Positions 25,874-34,192 of a stretch of DNA of 36,336 nt are shown here, one piece after another. The notes under the pieces were generated by a model. It was given only the letters and a program-made list of their open reading frames with translations, did not search any database and had not been told where the DNA came from. Position 1 is the first letter of the stretch; every line of letters starts with the position of its first letter. Source of the DNA: Desulfuromonas sp. (GTDB taxonomy: Bacteria; Desulfobacterota; Desulfuromonadia; Desulfuromonadales; UBA2294); assembly GCA_002869615.1 (NCBI GenBank), contig PKUH01000079.1, positions 1-36,336 on the forward strand, in the 5' to 3' direction. Both the position numbers and the translations under genes were made by a program.

Positions 25874-26722
25874 CTACTTTTTCATGCCGCTGACGACCCG
25901 CGGAATCCCGGCGTAGTCATCACGGAGAGTTATTTCCTGGAGGCCGGCTTCGGCAAATAACTGCCGAACAGGATCAGCCTGGTTAATTCCGATCTCGACC
26001 AGCAACCGACCGCCGTCCGTCAACTCCTGCGGAGCCTGGCGCAGGATGGCGCGATAGGCATCGAGTCCGTCGGTACCACCGTCGAGCGCTCCGAGCGGCT
26101 CAAACTCCCGAACATCCGGCATCAGCCCGTCAAGATCCCGGTGCGGAATATAGGGCGGATTGCTGACTATCAGATCATACGGCCCGCCGGAAAAATCTTC
26201 AAGGTTTCCGATGGAAAAATCGACGCGCCCGTCAACCTGGTTGAGCCGGCTGTTTGCCCGGGCAATTTCGACCGCTTCCGGGCTGATATCGATACCGCGG
26301 ACCCTGACATTCTTGTTCTCATGGGCCAGGGCGATGGCTATGGCGCCGCTCCCGAGACCGATATCGAGGACCCGGCTGTTGTCCTCGAGACACTCGAGGG
26401 CCTCCTCGACCAGGACCTCGGTGTCGGACCGCGGGATCAGAACCGCCGGTGACACCCGGATCGGCAACGACCAGAATTCGGTTTCGCCAACGATGTAGGC
26501 AACCGGCTCGTGGGCCGCTCGCCGTTTGACCAGCTCGCGGTAGCCGGCCTGCTCCCGCTGGTTCAGCGGTCGATCGAATTGCAGATAAAGTCCGACCCGG
26601 TCGAGTTCGAGCAGACTGGCAAGGAGGAGTTCGGCATCAAGCCGACCGCTCTCGATTCCCTGCTGCCGGAAATAATCAGCTGTCCATTCCAGTATCCGCA
26701 GAACCGTCCAGGTCTCGGCCAA
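25874..26722 (-). CDS. prmC: Peptide chain release factor N5-glutamine methyltransferase
   Basis: This 282-residue SAM-dependent enzyme methylates the glutamine of the GGQ motif in release factors. The N-terminal helical domain (about 1-80) precedes the Rossmann domain with VLDIGLGSGAIAIALA (about 118-133) and the catalytic NPPY motif in IVSNPPYIPH. The start is TTG 26722, supported by AGGAG 9 nt upstream inside the end of prfA, whose stop is 2 bp before it. Its substrate, release factor 1, is encoded directly upstream, the usual arrangement. Confidence 0.96.
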   Translation of the reverse strand: MAETWTVLRILEWTADYFRQQGIESGRLDAELLLASLLELDRVGLYLQFDRPLNQREQAGYRELVKRRAAHEPVAYIVGETEFWSLPIRVSPAVLIPRSDTEVLVEEALECLEDNSRVLDIGLGSGAIAIALAHENKNVRVRGIDISPEAVEIARANSRLNQVDGRVDFSIGNLEDFSGGPYDLIVSNPPYIPHRDLDGLMPDVREFEPLGALDGGTDGLDAYRAILRQAPQELTDGGRLLVEIGINQADPVRQLFAEAGLQEITLRDDYAGIPRVVSGMKK

Positions 26723-26724
26723 GC

Positions 26725-27798
26725 TCAGTTCTCCTGACCGGCCAGAGATTCGGCCTGCGAATGGGTCACCAAAGGATCGATCACTTCGTTAAGCTCACCC
26801 TGCATGATCGCATCGAGCTTGTACAGGGTCAGGTTGATCCGGTGATCGGTGCACCGACCCTGCGGGAAGTTGTAGGTCCGGATCCGTTCGCTCCGGTCGC
26901 CGCTCCCGACCTGGGACTTGCGATCGGCCGCCTGGGCCTGCTGCTGTTCGGCAAGCATCATATCGTAAAGCCGCGACTTCAGAACCTTCATCGCCTTTGC
27001 CTTGTTCTTGTGCTGCGATTTTTCATCCTGGCAGGAGACGACCAGTCCGGTCGGCACATGGGTCAGGCGCACCGCCGACTCGGTCTTGTTGACATGCTGA
27101 CCGCCGGCACCGGATGCGCGGAACAGATCGAGCCGTAATTCCGAAGGATCGATCTGGATCTCGACATCATCGGCTTCCGGCAATACGGCGACCGTACAGG
27201 CCGACGTATGAATGCGGCCCTGCGACTCGGTTTCGGGGACCCGCTGCACCCGGTGGGTGCCGCTTTCGAACTTGAGCCGCGAATAGACCCGATTGCCGCT
27301 GACCATGGCAATGATCTCCTTGAAACCACCGTTGTCCGACTCGGATGACGACAGAAGTTCAACCTTCCAGCCGTTGTTGTCGGCGTAGCGACTGTACATC
27401 CGGAAGAGGTCGGCGGCAAACAGGGCCGCCTCCTCGCCGCCGGTGCCGGCACGGATTTCGAGAATGATGTTCTTGTCATCATTCGGATCTTTCGGCAGAA
27501 GGAGAACCTTCAACTTCTCCGAGAGCTCCTCATGCTGCTGTTCGAGGCCCGGGATTTCATCTTTCGCCATCTCCCGCATCTCGGGATCGGCGTCCTGGAG
27601 CAGCTCGCGGTTCCCCTCGAGCTCTTCCTCGACCTTGCGCCAGGCATGATAGACTTCAACCACTTCCGACAGGTCGGCATGTTCCTTGGTCAGGGCGCGG
27701 AATTTTTCCTGATTGTTGACAACAGACGGATCGGAGAGCAGGCCTTCGACCTCGCGAAAACGATCAACAACCCCTTCAAGTTTATCGATATTGAACAT
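26725..27798 (-). CDS. prfA: Peptide chain release factor 1
   Basis: This 357-residue factor terminates translation at UAA and UAG. The GGQ catalytic motif is at 232-234 ([14 protein letters not shown]). The RF1-specific codon-recognition tripeptide PxT is PET (188-190, in [14 protein letters not shown]). I chose ATG 27798 ([10 protein letters not shown]) as the family start; an upstream GTG/ATG adds 9 unlikely residues. The presence of an apparently normal RF1 argues that UAG and UAA are ordinary stop signals here, relevant to the interrupted rpoD and permease frames. Confidence 0.97.
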   Translation of the reverse strand: MFNIDKLEGVVDRFREVEGLLSDPSVVNNQEKFRALTKEHADLSEVVEVYHAWRKVEEELEGNRELLQDADPEMREMAKDEIPGLEQQHEELSEKLKVLLLPKDPNDDKNIILEIRAGTGGEEAALFAADLFRMYSRYADNNGWKVELLSSSESDNGGFKEIIAMVSGNRVYSRLKFESGTHRVQRVPETESQGRIHTSACTVAVLPEADDVEIQIDPSELRLDLFRASGAGGQHVNKTESAVRLTHVPTGLVVSCQDEKSQHKNKAKAMKVLKSRLYDMMLAEQQQAQAADRKSQVGSGDRSERIRTYNFPQGRCTDHRINLTLYKLDAIMQGELNEVIDPLVTHSQAESLAGQEN

Positions 27799-27854
27799 AA
27801 GTAAGAAACCGGGACCGCCGGGCACCGTTGGCGAACGGAGACCCGATCAATTGG

Positions 27855-28541
27855 TTAAAGGTCAGAGAATTCCTGCCGGACCTCTTTAACAGCACCACAG
27901 GTCATTGCCCCTTCAGGACAGGGGCCCTCGAGACAACCGGGACCGGCCGAGGCAAATAGCAGGGGGGCCGTCTGGCGGGCCAGCTTCAACATCTGCCTGG
28001 CCATAATCTGAATTTCCCATTGCGCCCGTCGACAGCAGCGCAGGTGGAAGAAATGTTTAAGCTCGCGGCCGTTCATGGTGATGACGATCTTGGTTGCTGC
28101 CGCATTCGGCAGCACGAACCGGGCATCTTCGGCCGGCACCCCGGCTTCGACAAGCTCAACGTAGCTCTGATGCAGCTGCTCGATCAGGGCGGCATACTTT
28201 CCCGCCAACTCCGGTTTCCCGGCGATCGACGGCGGCGTCACCGCATCAAAGGTATCGTCAAACGAAACGTAGCGCTGGCTCTGCTGGGAATAGGAAGCCA
28301 ACCGGTGGCGCACCAGTTGATGCGAACAGGCACGACTGATTCCCTCGACACCGAAAGTGAAGCTGGCATGCTCGAGGACTGACAAATGGCCGAGTTCGAG
28401 AATTTTGCGCAAAAGCTGTTCCTGTTCGGCCTGCTCCCGCCCGATCAGATCATCGATCGAAGAATCTGAATAGCAAAGCCTGGCCGCACCGGCAACAATC
28501 CGTTCGGGATCGGGGGTATGAGTCAACAGTTGCACATGCAT
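27855..28541 (-). CDS. thyX: Flavin-dependent thymidylate synthase
   Basis: This 228-residue FAD enzyme makes dTMP from dUMP using methylenetetrahydrofolate and NADPH. The ThyX signature RHR-x7-S-x-R is present (RHRLASYSQQSQR, residues 78-90). The later MNGRELKHFFHLRCCRRAQWEI segment is typical. It indicates ThyA-independent thymidylate synthesis. The gene is separated from rpmE by an intrinsic terminator and lies 56 bp upstream of prfA. Confidence 0.96.
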   Translation of the reverse strand: MHVQLLTHTPDPERIVAGAARLCYSDSSIDDLIGREQAEQEQLLRKILELGHLSVLEHASFTFGVEGISRACSHQLVRHRLASYSQQSQRYVSFDDTFDAVTPPSIAGKPELAGKYAALIEQLHQSYVELVEAGVPAEDARFVLPNAAATKIVITMNGRELKHFFHLRCCRRAQWEIQIMARQMLKLARQTAPLLFASAGPGCLEGPCPEGAMTCGAVKEVRQEFSDL

Positions 28542-28593
28542 GGAGCTTGGTCTCTAATCTCGGTTCCCTCTGGCGTAACTGAAAAAAAACCGG

Positions 28594-28620
28594 AAAAAGA
28601 AAACGGCCCCGGAGGGCCGT
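28594..28620 (-). terminator. Intrinsic terminator after rpmE
   Basis: ACGGCCC pairs with GGGCCGT around a TCCG tetraloop (28603-28620). On the minus strand it is followed by TTTCTTTTT. It lies just after the rpmE stop codon and ends the rho-rpmE or rpmE transcript. Confidence 0.9.
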
Positions 28621-28631
28621 CGTCGACAGTG

Positions 28632-28838
28632 TTATTTGCCCTGGCCGTACTTCTTGCGGAAACGCTCGATCCGGCCGGCGGTGTCGATCAGCTTCTGCTT
28701 CCCGGTAAAGAAGGGATGGCAGGCTGAACAGATCTCTGTCGTGATCTCTCCCGCCCTGGTCGAGCGGGTCTCAAAGCTGTTGCCACAGTGACACTTCACT
28801 GTCGCCGATTCGTATGCTGGGTGGATGCCTTCTTTCAT
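28632..28838 (-). CDS. rpmE: 50S ribosomal protein L31, zinc-binding type
   Basis: This 68-residue large-subunit protein opens [19 protein letters not shown]. The four zinc ligands are present (Cys16, Cys18, Cys37, Cys40), so it is the zinc-containing form, not the zinc-independent paralogue YkgM. AAGGAG lies 7 nt before the ATG. It follows rho on the same strand and ends at a strong terminator. A hairpin immediately upstream of its ribosome-binding site may serve autoregulation. Confidence 0.97.
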   Translation of the reverse strand: MKEGIHPAYESATVKCHCGNSFETRSTRAGEITTEICSACHPFFTGKQKLIDTAGRIERFRKKYGQGK

Positions 28839-28854
28839 CTTCTATCTCCTTGTC

Positions 28855-28891
28855 GGCCTGGCGAGTACAGGCCCTGTCTTTCCTGATTATA
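28855..28891 (-). promoter_or_regulatory. rpmE promoter -10 box and leader hairpin
   Basis: On the minus strand a perfect TATAAT (28886-28891) is followed by the hairpin GGCCTG-7 nt-CAGGCC (28855-28873). The ribosome-binding site AAGGAG (28846-28851) comes just after. The -35 box is poor. A compact hairpin next to the Shine-Dalgarno would suit L31 binding its own mRNA, which is inference. Confidence 0.4.
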
Positions 28892-28960
28892 TGATCCTGA
28901 TAAGCGTACATTTCTACCATGTCTGAAAAGACGATGCAAGCCCCGGATGTAAGATTTTAA

Positions 28961-30208
28961 CTACTGATTCATCGATTCAAAAAACTCTTCGTTGGTCTTG
29001 GTTTCTCCGAGTTTGTCGAGCAGGAACTCCATACTGTCAACGACGTTCATCGTCGACAGGACCTTGCGCAACAGCCAGATACGCTGCAGGCTCTTCTCGT
29101 CGATCAGCAACTCTTCACGGCGGGTGCCCGACTTGTTGATATCGATCGCCGGGAAGGTCCGCTTGTCAACCAGGCGCCGGTCGAGAAGAAGCTCCATGTT
29201 GCCGGTTCCCTTGAACTCCTCGAAAATAACCTCGTCCATCTTACTGCCGGTATCGACCAGGGCGGTAGCGATGATGGTCAGACTGCCGCCTTCCTCAATG
29301 TTGCGGGCCGCGCCGAAGAAACGTTTCGGCTTGTGCAGGGCGTTCGAATCGACGCCACCGGAAAGGATCTTGCCGGAGGGCGGAACCACTGTATTATAGG
29401 CCCGGGCGAGACGGGTGATCGAGTCGAGCAGGATAACGACATCGCGCTTGTGCTCGACCAGACGCCGGGCTTTTTCGATGACCATTTCGGCAACCTGGAC
29501 GTGACGGGTCGCCGGCTCATCGAAGGTCGAGGAAATAACCTCGCCGTTAACCGAGCGCTGCATGTCGGTCACCTCTTCCGGCCGCTCGTCGATCAGCAGG
29601 ACGATCAGGTAGACTTCCGGGTGGTTGGTCGTAATCGCGTTGGCGATGTTCTGCAACAGCATGGTCTTGCCGGTACGCGGCGGCGCCACAATCAATCCAC
29701 GCTGGCCCTTGCCGATCGGCGAGACGAGGTCGATCACCCGGGAGGAAGTATCCTCGGGAGTTGTCTCCATGCTGATCCGCTCATCGGGGTAGAGCGGCGT
29801 CAGGTTGTCAAAGAGGGTCTTGTCGCGAGCGACCGCCGGATCTTCAAAATTGACCTCGGCGACCTTGAGCAGGGCGAAGTAGCGTTCCCCCTCCTTCGGC
29901 GGCCGGATCTGCCCGGCAACGGTATCCCCGGTGCGGAGAGTAAAGCGGCGGATCTGCGACGGTGATACGTAAATATCGTCCGGTCCCGGCAGGTAGTTGG
30001 CATCGGGGGCCCGCAGAAAGCCGAAGCCATCCGGCAGGATCTCGAGGACACCTTCACCATAAATGGCACCATTTTTCTCCGAGGTCGCATTGAGAATAGC
30101 GAAGATCAGGTCCTGCTTGCGCATCCCGGGGGTGTTTTCGATTTTCAGATCTTTGGCAATGCCTGCCAGTTCGGTCGCTTTTTTCTCTTTCAGATCCTTG
30201 AGATTCAT
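28961..30208 (-). CDS. rho: Transcription termination factor Rho
   Basis: This 415-residue hexameric RNA helicase ends transcription of untranslated RNA. The N-terminal helical part (about 1-45) and cold-shock-like RNA-binding domain with DGFGFLR (60-66) are followed by the ATPase. Walker A is APPRTGKT (175-182), Walker B is [17 protein letters not shown], and the Q-loop and R-loop region follows with [28 protein letters not shown] lies just before the ATG. Length is normal. A non-coding stretch of 371 bp precedes it. Confidence 0.98.
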   Translation of the reverse strand: MNLKDLKEKKATELAGIAKDLKIENTPGMRKQDLIFAILNATSEKNGAIYGEGVLEILPDGFGFLRAPDANYLPGPDDIYVSPSQIRRFTLRTGDTVAGQIRPPKEGERYFALLKVAEVNFEDPAVARDKTLFDNLTPLYPDERISMETTPEDTSSRVIDLVSPIGKGQRGLIVAPPRTGKTMLLQNIANAITTNHPEVYLIVLLIDERPEEVTDMQRSVNGEVISSTFDEPATRHVQVAEMVIEKARRLVEHKRDVVILLDSITRLARAYNTVVPPSGKILSGGVDSNALHKPKRFFGAARNIEEGGSLTIIATALVDTGSKMDEVIFEEFKGTGNMELLLDRRLVDKRTFPAIDINKSGTRREELLIDEKSLQRIWLLRKVLSTMNVVDSMEFLLDKLGETKTNEEFFESMNQ

Positions 30209-30579
30209 AGCCCTTCCTTTGTTCTGTACCAGAAGCCAGCAACGTTTACGGTGTCCACGCGCAGGCCCATACAGAGGGGAACAGAAATAGTTCTGTCATT
30301 TATCAATATATTTTTATCGTTCTTATAAGTTGGAAAAATTCAGGAAAGAATCCTGGCCGCATTTTCCGGCCAGCCGTTTTCATATTTTATTTATCAACCT
30401 ATCCGATCAGCAAGAATTCCGATAATCAATCAGAAATAACAAGAGGCTTAAAAAGTTGATAGGTCCAGAGTCTGTTTATGGATTTGAAAATTACAACGGG
30501 CTAATAAACGTAGCAGTTATAATGCTATTTACATCCTTCCCCGCAGCTTGTCAATCAGATAATCGAAAGAAAGTTATGT
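30209..30579 (-). promoter_or_regulatory. Non-coding leader region of rho
   Basis: No gene is seen in these 371 bp. A candidate promoter has TTGACA (30549-30554) and, 17 bp away, TAAATA (30526-30531); the predicted leader would be about 310 nt. A hairpin CTGGCCG-7 nt-CGGCCAG lies at 30353-30373 without a clean T-run. A long rho leader fits the known autoregulation of rho by its own termination activity in other bacteria, but this is inference. Confidence 0.4.
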
Positions 30580-31344
30580 TTAGAGCCCTTTTTTGAGCTG
30601 ATCGACCAGTTCGAGGATCATCTGGTTGTATTTGCGCGGGATCGTCGTCTTGATGAAAAGTCCCGTGTCAAGTTCGGCCAGAGTCCGTTCCAGACCGGGG
30701 AGGGAGATCTCCTTGACCGCCACCTCTTTTGTCATATTCCAGTGGGCTTCGGTGAAATCGGGGTAATCGAGACGGAGGAAGTGAGCACTGGCGGCGACCG
30801 GTCGGGTCCAGAGGATGTCGGACGGAGCCGCGATCACCACGGCCGTGTAGAGTAGAGAACGGTATTCGGTCTGCAGGTACTCGAGGCGGGTGCTGTCCAG
30901 TCTCCACCGTTTTTCCGGCCGCTCAATTCCATTGATGATGACAACCAGGATGCCGTCTACCAGGCGATCCTGGATCAACCCGGAAACCCGGTCCGGATCG
31001 AAGCTGTAGCGATAATGCATCGCCGCACCCTCACCTTCGACCACCCGCGCTGCAACCAGCTGGCTGAACAGATCGGCACCTTCACTTTTGATCTGTCGAA
31101 TGTCAAAATAATAACCTTTGTCACGCAACATTTCGATCAGCCATTCATCAACATCCCGGCTGGTCTCTTCGAGCAGCGCAATCAGACCGTCGCGGTTCGA
31201 GTAATTGATGGTTTCAGCATCGACCAGGACCGGCAGAACGCCGAGCGTCTGAACCTTGCGCGGCGGAGCGGGCTGCTTCTGACCGGTCAACAGGGTGCAT
31301 CCAGCCAGGGCAAAAGCGACAATAATAAGGATGATTTTTTTCAC
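30580..31344 (-). CDS. Predicted lipoprotein of unknown function
   Basis: This 254-residue protein starts with a lipoprotein signal (MKKIILIIVAFALAGC, lipobox ALAGC, Cys16). The mature part has alternating helices and strands with no motif I can assign confidently. The segment VQTLGVLPVLVDAETINY and a later LVDGILVVIINGIERP resemble the nucleotide-free alpha/beta domains of outer-membrane-associated lipoproteins, which is a weak analogy. The start is GTG with GGAG upstream. It lies 33 bp after gluQ and probably shares its transcript. Confidence 0.7.
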   Translation of the reverse strand: MKKIILIIVAFALAGCTLLTGQKQPAPPRKVQTLGVLPVLVDAETINYSNRDGLIALLEETSRDVDEWLIEMLRDKGYYFDIRQIKSEGADLFSQLVAARVVEGEGAAMHYRYSFDPDRVSGLIQDRLVDGILVVIINGIERPEKRWRLDSTRLEYLQTEYRSLLYTAVVIAAPSDILWTRPVAASAHFLRLDYPDFTEAHWNMTKEVAVKEISLPGLERTLAELDTGLFIKTTIPRKYNQMILELVDQLKKGL

Positions 31345-31377
31345 AACGGGCTCCGGAAAGTTGAAGGATTTGATCCA

Positions 31378-32289
31378 TTATAACTGATCAGCGCGAACAG
31401 GCACCTGTGGAATGTCTTTTAATACGAAATTGTCAATCGCCCAGCGCAGAATTTCTTCCGCGGGTGCGCCCGACAAATCGGCGACAGGGTTCTGCCCGAG
31501 GAATTTCAGCGCCTGAATAAGGTTAGCAGACTGATCGTTATGATCAAGACCAAAATCGCCATGCCGCTTGCTCAGCTTCTCATCATCGCCACCGAGAGCG
31601 AGCGGCAGGTGAATGTACTTCGGCGGTACGGCATCGAGACAGGCATGCAGATAAATCTGCCGCGCCGTTGACGAGAGCAGATCAGCTCCGCGGACAACCT
31701 GGTTGACTCCGCAATCGATATCGTCGATGACCACCGCGAGCTGGTAGGCATAAATGCCGTCGGCCCGCTTCAACACGAAATCACCGACCGCGTCGGCAAG
31801 ATGCTGTTCAACCGCGCCGAATACGCCGTCGATGAAACAGAAGAGCCCGTCCGGAACCTTGATCCGCTGGGCCCGGGGGTGCCGCCCCGGCGGCAGTCCC
31901 TGTCGGCACGTTCCCGGATAACGCGGCCCCTCTTCGCCCGGAGCCGGCGCACTGGCAAGGATCTCCTTGCGCGTACAACCGCAGTCGAAAAGCAAGCCCC
32001 GGGAACGCAGCCACTGCAGAACCTCCTCATAGCGTTCGAACCGGCTGCTCTGGTAGAGCACGTCGCCATCCCACTCAAATCCGTACGCTTCGAGCTCCGC
32101 CAGAATGGAATCGGCGGCCCCGGGAACGACCCGTGGAGTGTCGATATCCTCCATCCGGAGCAACCACTTCCCGGCTGCCTGCCGGGCCAGGACATAACTG
32201 CCGACAGCAGCAACCAGTGAGCCGAAATGGAGAGTCCCGGTCGGGCTCGGGGCAAAACGACCAACGGTTTTTTTCTTTGCAAGGTTCAT
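31378..32289 (-). CDS. gluQ: Glutamyl-Q tRNA(Asp) synthetase
   Basis: This 303-residue protein is a truncated glutamyl-tRNA synthetase lacking the anticodon-binding domain. It attaches glutamate to queuosine at position 34 of tRNA-Asp. The catalytic core is intact: RFAPSPTGTLHFGSL (HIGH-like), LLRMEDIDTPR and EKLSKRHG (KMSKS-like). Zinc ligands are in DCGCTRKEI and YPGTC. I chose ATG 32289 because AGGAAACC lies 7 nt upstream and homologues start there. It is divergent from the Rrf2 regulator gene. Confidence 0.94.
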   Translation of the reverse strand: MNLAKKKTVGRFAPSPTGTLHFGSLVAAVGSYVLARQAAGKWLLRMEDIDTPRVVPGAADSILAELEAYGFEWDGDVLYQSSRFERYEEVLQWLRSRGLLFDCGCTRKEILASAPAPGEEGPRYPGTCRQGLPPGRHPRAQRIKVPDGLFCFIDGVFGAVEQHLADAVGDFVLKRADGIYAYQLAVVIDDIDCGVNQVVRGADLLSSTARQIYLHACLDAVPPKYIHLPLALGGDDEKLSKRHGDFGLDHNDQSANLIQALKFLGQNPVADLSGAPAEEILRWAIDNFVLKDIPQVPVRADQL

Positions 32290-32376
32290 GGTAAAGGTTT
32301 CCTGATTCAGGATGATGCCCTTGATGTTCAGGGCTGTCAAGTCGAGCAGAAAAGAAGATGACCGGTCAGGTTGGGA

Positions 32377-32406
32377 TTGACAAAAGTGAAGTTGCCAAGT
32401 ATTAAT
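32377..32406 (+). promoter_or_regulatory. Promoter of the Rrf2 regulator gene
   Basis: A perfect TTGACA (32377-32382) is followed after 17 bp by TATTAAT (32400-32406). The GTG start at 32439 has GGGAGGG upstream. It is one of the clearest promoters in the window. Confidence 0.65.
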
Positions 32407-32438
32407 GACTGAGACTGTTATCAATTGGGAGGGAAGCT

Positions 32439-32858
32439 GTGCTCATCACCCGTGCAACCGAATACGCTATCCGGGCTGTTCTTTATCTGTCGAAACAGCC
32501 CCCGAAAGAGGTCGTCCTGAAAAAAGACATCTGTAAAAGCCAGGACATCACCCCGGCCTTTCTGACCAAGATCCTGCAGCCGTTGATAAAAAAAGGGATT
32601 GTCGGCTCGCAGCGCGGTGTCGGCGGCGGCTTTTACCTGACCCGGGATCCCGCCGAAATCTCCCTGCTCGATATTGTCGAAGCCCAGGAAGGTCCGTTGC
32701 TGCTTAACACCTGCCTCGAACAACCGGGGACCTGCGAACGCGATGTCTTCTGCCCGGTGCATGGCGCCTGGAGCCAGATTCGCGAGGATCTTTCCAACAC
32801 TCTGTCGGATTACACCTTCGCCGAACTGGTCGACCGCGAAAAAGAAAAGATCAACTAG
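32439..32858 (+). CDS. Rrf2 family transcriptional regulator with a cysteine triad
   Basis: This 139-residue regulator starts at GTG 32439. The Rrf2 winged-helix opening MLITRATEYAIRAVLYLSKQP is followed by the helix-turn-helix region (DITPAFLTKILQPLIKKGIV, then SQRGVGGGFYL). A C-x6-C-x5-C-x2-H motif (Cys89, Cys96, Cys102 and nearby His) resembles the [2Fe-2S] ligands of IscR, so iron-sulphur sensing is likely. No isc genes are near. It is one of only two plus-strand genes here, converging on the acetyltransferase gene with 5 bp between the stops. The target genes are unknown. Confidence 0.9.
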   Translation: MLITRATEYAIRAVLYLSKQPPKEVVLKKDICKSQDITPAFLTKILQPLIKKGIVGSQRGVGGGFYLTRDPAEISLLDIVEAQEGPLLLNTCLEQPGTCERDVFCPVHGAWSQIREDLSNTLSDYTFAELVDREKEKIN

Positions 32859-32863
32859 CACCC

Positions 32864-33694
32864 TCAGCCAATACTTCCCAGGCTCGCCAGGGCAACCATC
32901 ATATTCTGATCAATGCCGTCTCGATCGCCAAGTACCATCAGCGCGTTCTCGCCAGCTTGTTCAAATCCGCATTCACTCAGTAATTTCTGTAGACCGGAAG
33001 ATCCATACAGATCAATGATGGTCTCGATCAACGGATCGACCAGGGCAACAATCTGCAGCAGCAGCTGCCGCTGGGCAACCGGGTCCTCACCAGTCGAATA
33101 CCACGGACCGACAACCTGGAGATCGGGGTCCTTTTGCAAAAGCGCCACTGTGTTGCGGCCAGAGACGAGCCGGCTGTCAGAGCTGAGGGCTGCCAACAGG
33201 TTACAACGATCTTCCCCCCAGGCCTTTCGATCAAACCGGGCCATCAGGCCGTTATCAGCATCGCCAGAAACAGCTGGAAGTTTCGCTTCAGTGCGGGGTG
33301 GAAGAACCCAGCGTTCGATCCGGTCAACGACTTCGAAACCGGCCTTTTCATAAAGGGGTTGTCCCATGGCGGAAGCGGTGAGCCAGAGCGAAGCGAGGTC
33401 TTGCCTCTGCAGAGCAGCGACCGCTTCGGCAAAAAGCCGACTGCCATATCCGCATCCGCGCCGATCGGCCGGAACGATCAGGTTGCCGATCCAGCCGCTC
33501 CGCTCATGGGCGACCGCGGTCACCATGCCGCAAAAGACCCCGCCATCGACGATGACACGGGCCGATTGACGCCAGCAGGAATTAAACATTTTCCGTTCCA
33601 GAGCCGGGACACGCCAACCTTCGCTGGCGGCGAGAACAGCAAACGCATCCCAGTCTTTTTCAACAGGTGTCCGGGTTTTCATCTTCGGTTTCAT
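32864..33694 (-). CDS. GNAT family N-acetyltransferase with C-terminal extension
   Basis: This 276-residue protein has a GNAT domain in the N-terminal half. The acetyl-CoA binding loop is RRGCGYGSRL (about 78-87), preceded by the strand WIGNLIVPAD and followed by LWLTASAMGQPLYEKAGFEVVDRIERW. The C-terminal half (about 140-276) matches the type of extension seen in YitH-like or Acetyltransf_18 proteins. The substrate is unknown. No good ribosome-binding site precedes the first ATG, and Met5 is an alternative start. It follows the selenoprotein terminator and so may have its own promoter. Confidence 0.85.
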   Translation of the reverse strand: MKPKMKTRTPVEKDWDAFAVLAASEGWRVPALERKMFNSCWRQSARVIVDGGVFCGMVTAVAHERSGWIGNLIVPADRRGCGYGSRLFAEAVAALQRQDLASLWLTASAMGQPLYEKAGFEVVDRIERWVLPPRTEAKLPAVSGDADNGLMARFDRKAWGEDRCNLLAALSSDSRLVSGRNTVALLQKDPDLQVVGPWYSTGEDPVAQRQLLLQIVALVDPLIETIIDLYGSSGLQKLLSECGFEQAGENALMVLGDRDGIDQNMMVALASLGSIG

Positions 33695-33715
33695 ATCAAA
33701 TCAGGACGCTATGTA

Positions 33716-33749
33716 CAAAAATACAGGCCCCCCGTTCCGGGGGCCCTGT
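33716..33749 (-). terminator. Intrinsic terminator after the selenoprotein gene
   Basis: ACAGG plus a C-rich arm (33723-33734) pairs with the G-rich arm ending CCTGT (33739-33749), with one bulged base. A run of five T follows on the minus strand. Confidence 0.8.
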
Positions 33750-33764
33750 TGTTAAAAACCGTAA

Positions 33765-34100
33765 TTACTTCAGCCAATCATTATAAAGATCGTCGCTGAA
33801 GCCGATGATATAATCGTCACCGGCCCGGTAGGTCGGCGCGCGCAGATTACCGCTCGGCCCCATCGCCTTTTTCAGCACCGCTTCGCGGCCGTCGGCCGGA
33901 GTGAATGCCTCGACCTTCTTCCCCTTGGCGATCCGGATCGATTTTGCCGACGCGAGCATCGCCCAGGCGGCATCCTCATCAAACCTTGTTTTCGTGGCAT
34001 CAACAACCTCTTCAATTTCAACATTTTTTGGCTCAAGGAACCCCTGAGCTTTCTTGCAGGAGGTTCAGCCCTTTCTCAGGTAGGCCCAATCGATTTTCAT
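33765..34100 (-). CDS. ArsC-like selenoprotein (UGA codon 12 read as selenocysteine)
   Basis: This 111-residue thioredoxin-fold protein of the ArsC/Spx type begins MKIDWAYLRKG, then UGA, then TSCKKAQGFLE. The UGA is at 34065-34067. A U-x-x-C motif at the ArsC active-site position, an unbroken frame with GNLRAPTYRAGDDYIIGF at the C-terminus, and AAGGAG 7 nt before ATG 34100 show it is one gene. I recall NCBI naming such proteins ArsC family (seleno)protein in Geobacter relatives. The likely role is thiol/selenol redox chemistry; arsenate as substrate is not established. A tool unaware of recoding would call only 33765-33959 from a downstream start. Confidence 0.92.
34031..34049 (-). promoter_or_regulatory. 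bSECIS-like hairpin of the selenoprotein mRNA
   Basis: On the minus strand GCUCAGGG pairs with CCUUGAGC (eight pairs including one G-U) around a GUU loop. The loop starts 23 nt after the UGA and its first base is G. This fits the usual bacterial SECIS spacing and the loop-G rule, so it is a good SelB-binding candidate. Confidence 0.65.
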
Positions 34101-34192
34101 AATATTCTCCTTTGACGATGTTTTTCTAATTACATAGCACATTTTTCACCCATGGAAACGATTCGATTGCAAATAAACCGCGGCCAGCCCGG

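Noticed and set aside
34039-34066. Alternative hairpin directly at the UGA (GAACC-U-CCUG with CAGG-GGUUC)
   Set aside because: It is stable with a bulged U, but it begins inside the UGA codon and its loop lies too close. The hairpin at 34031-34049 fits bacterial SECIS spacing better; the two are mutually exclusive.
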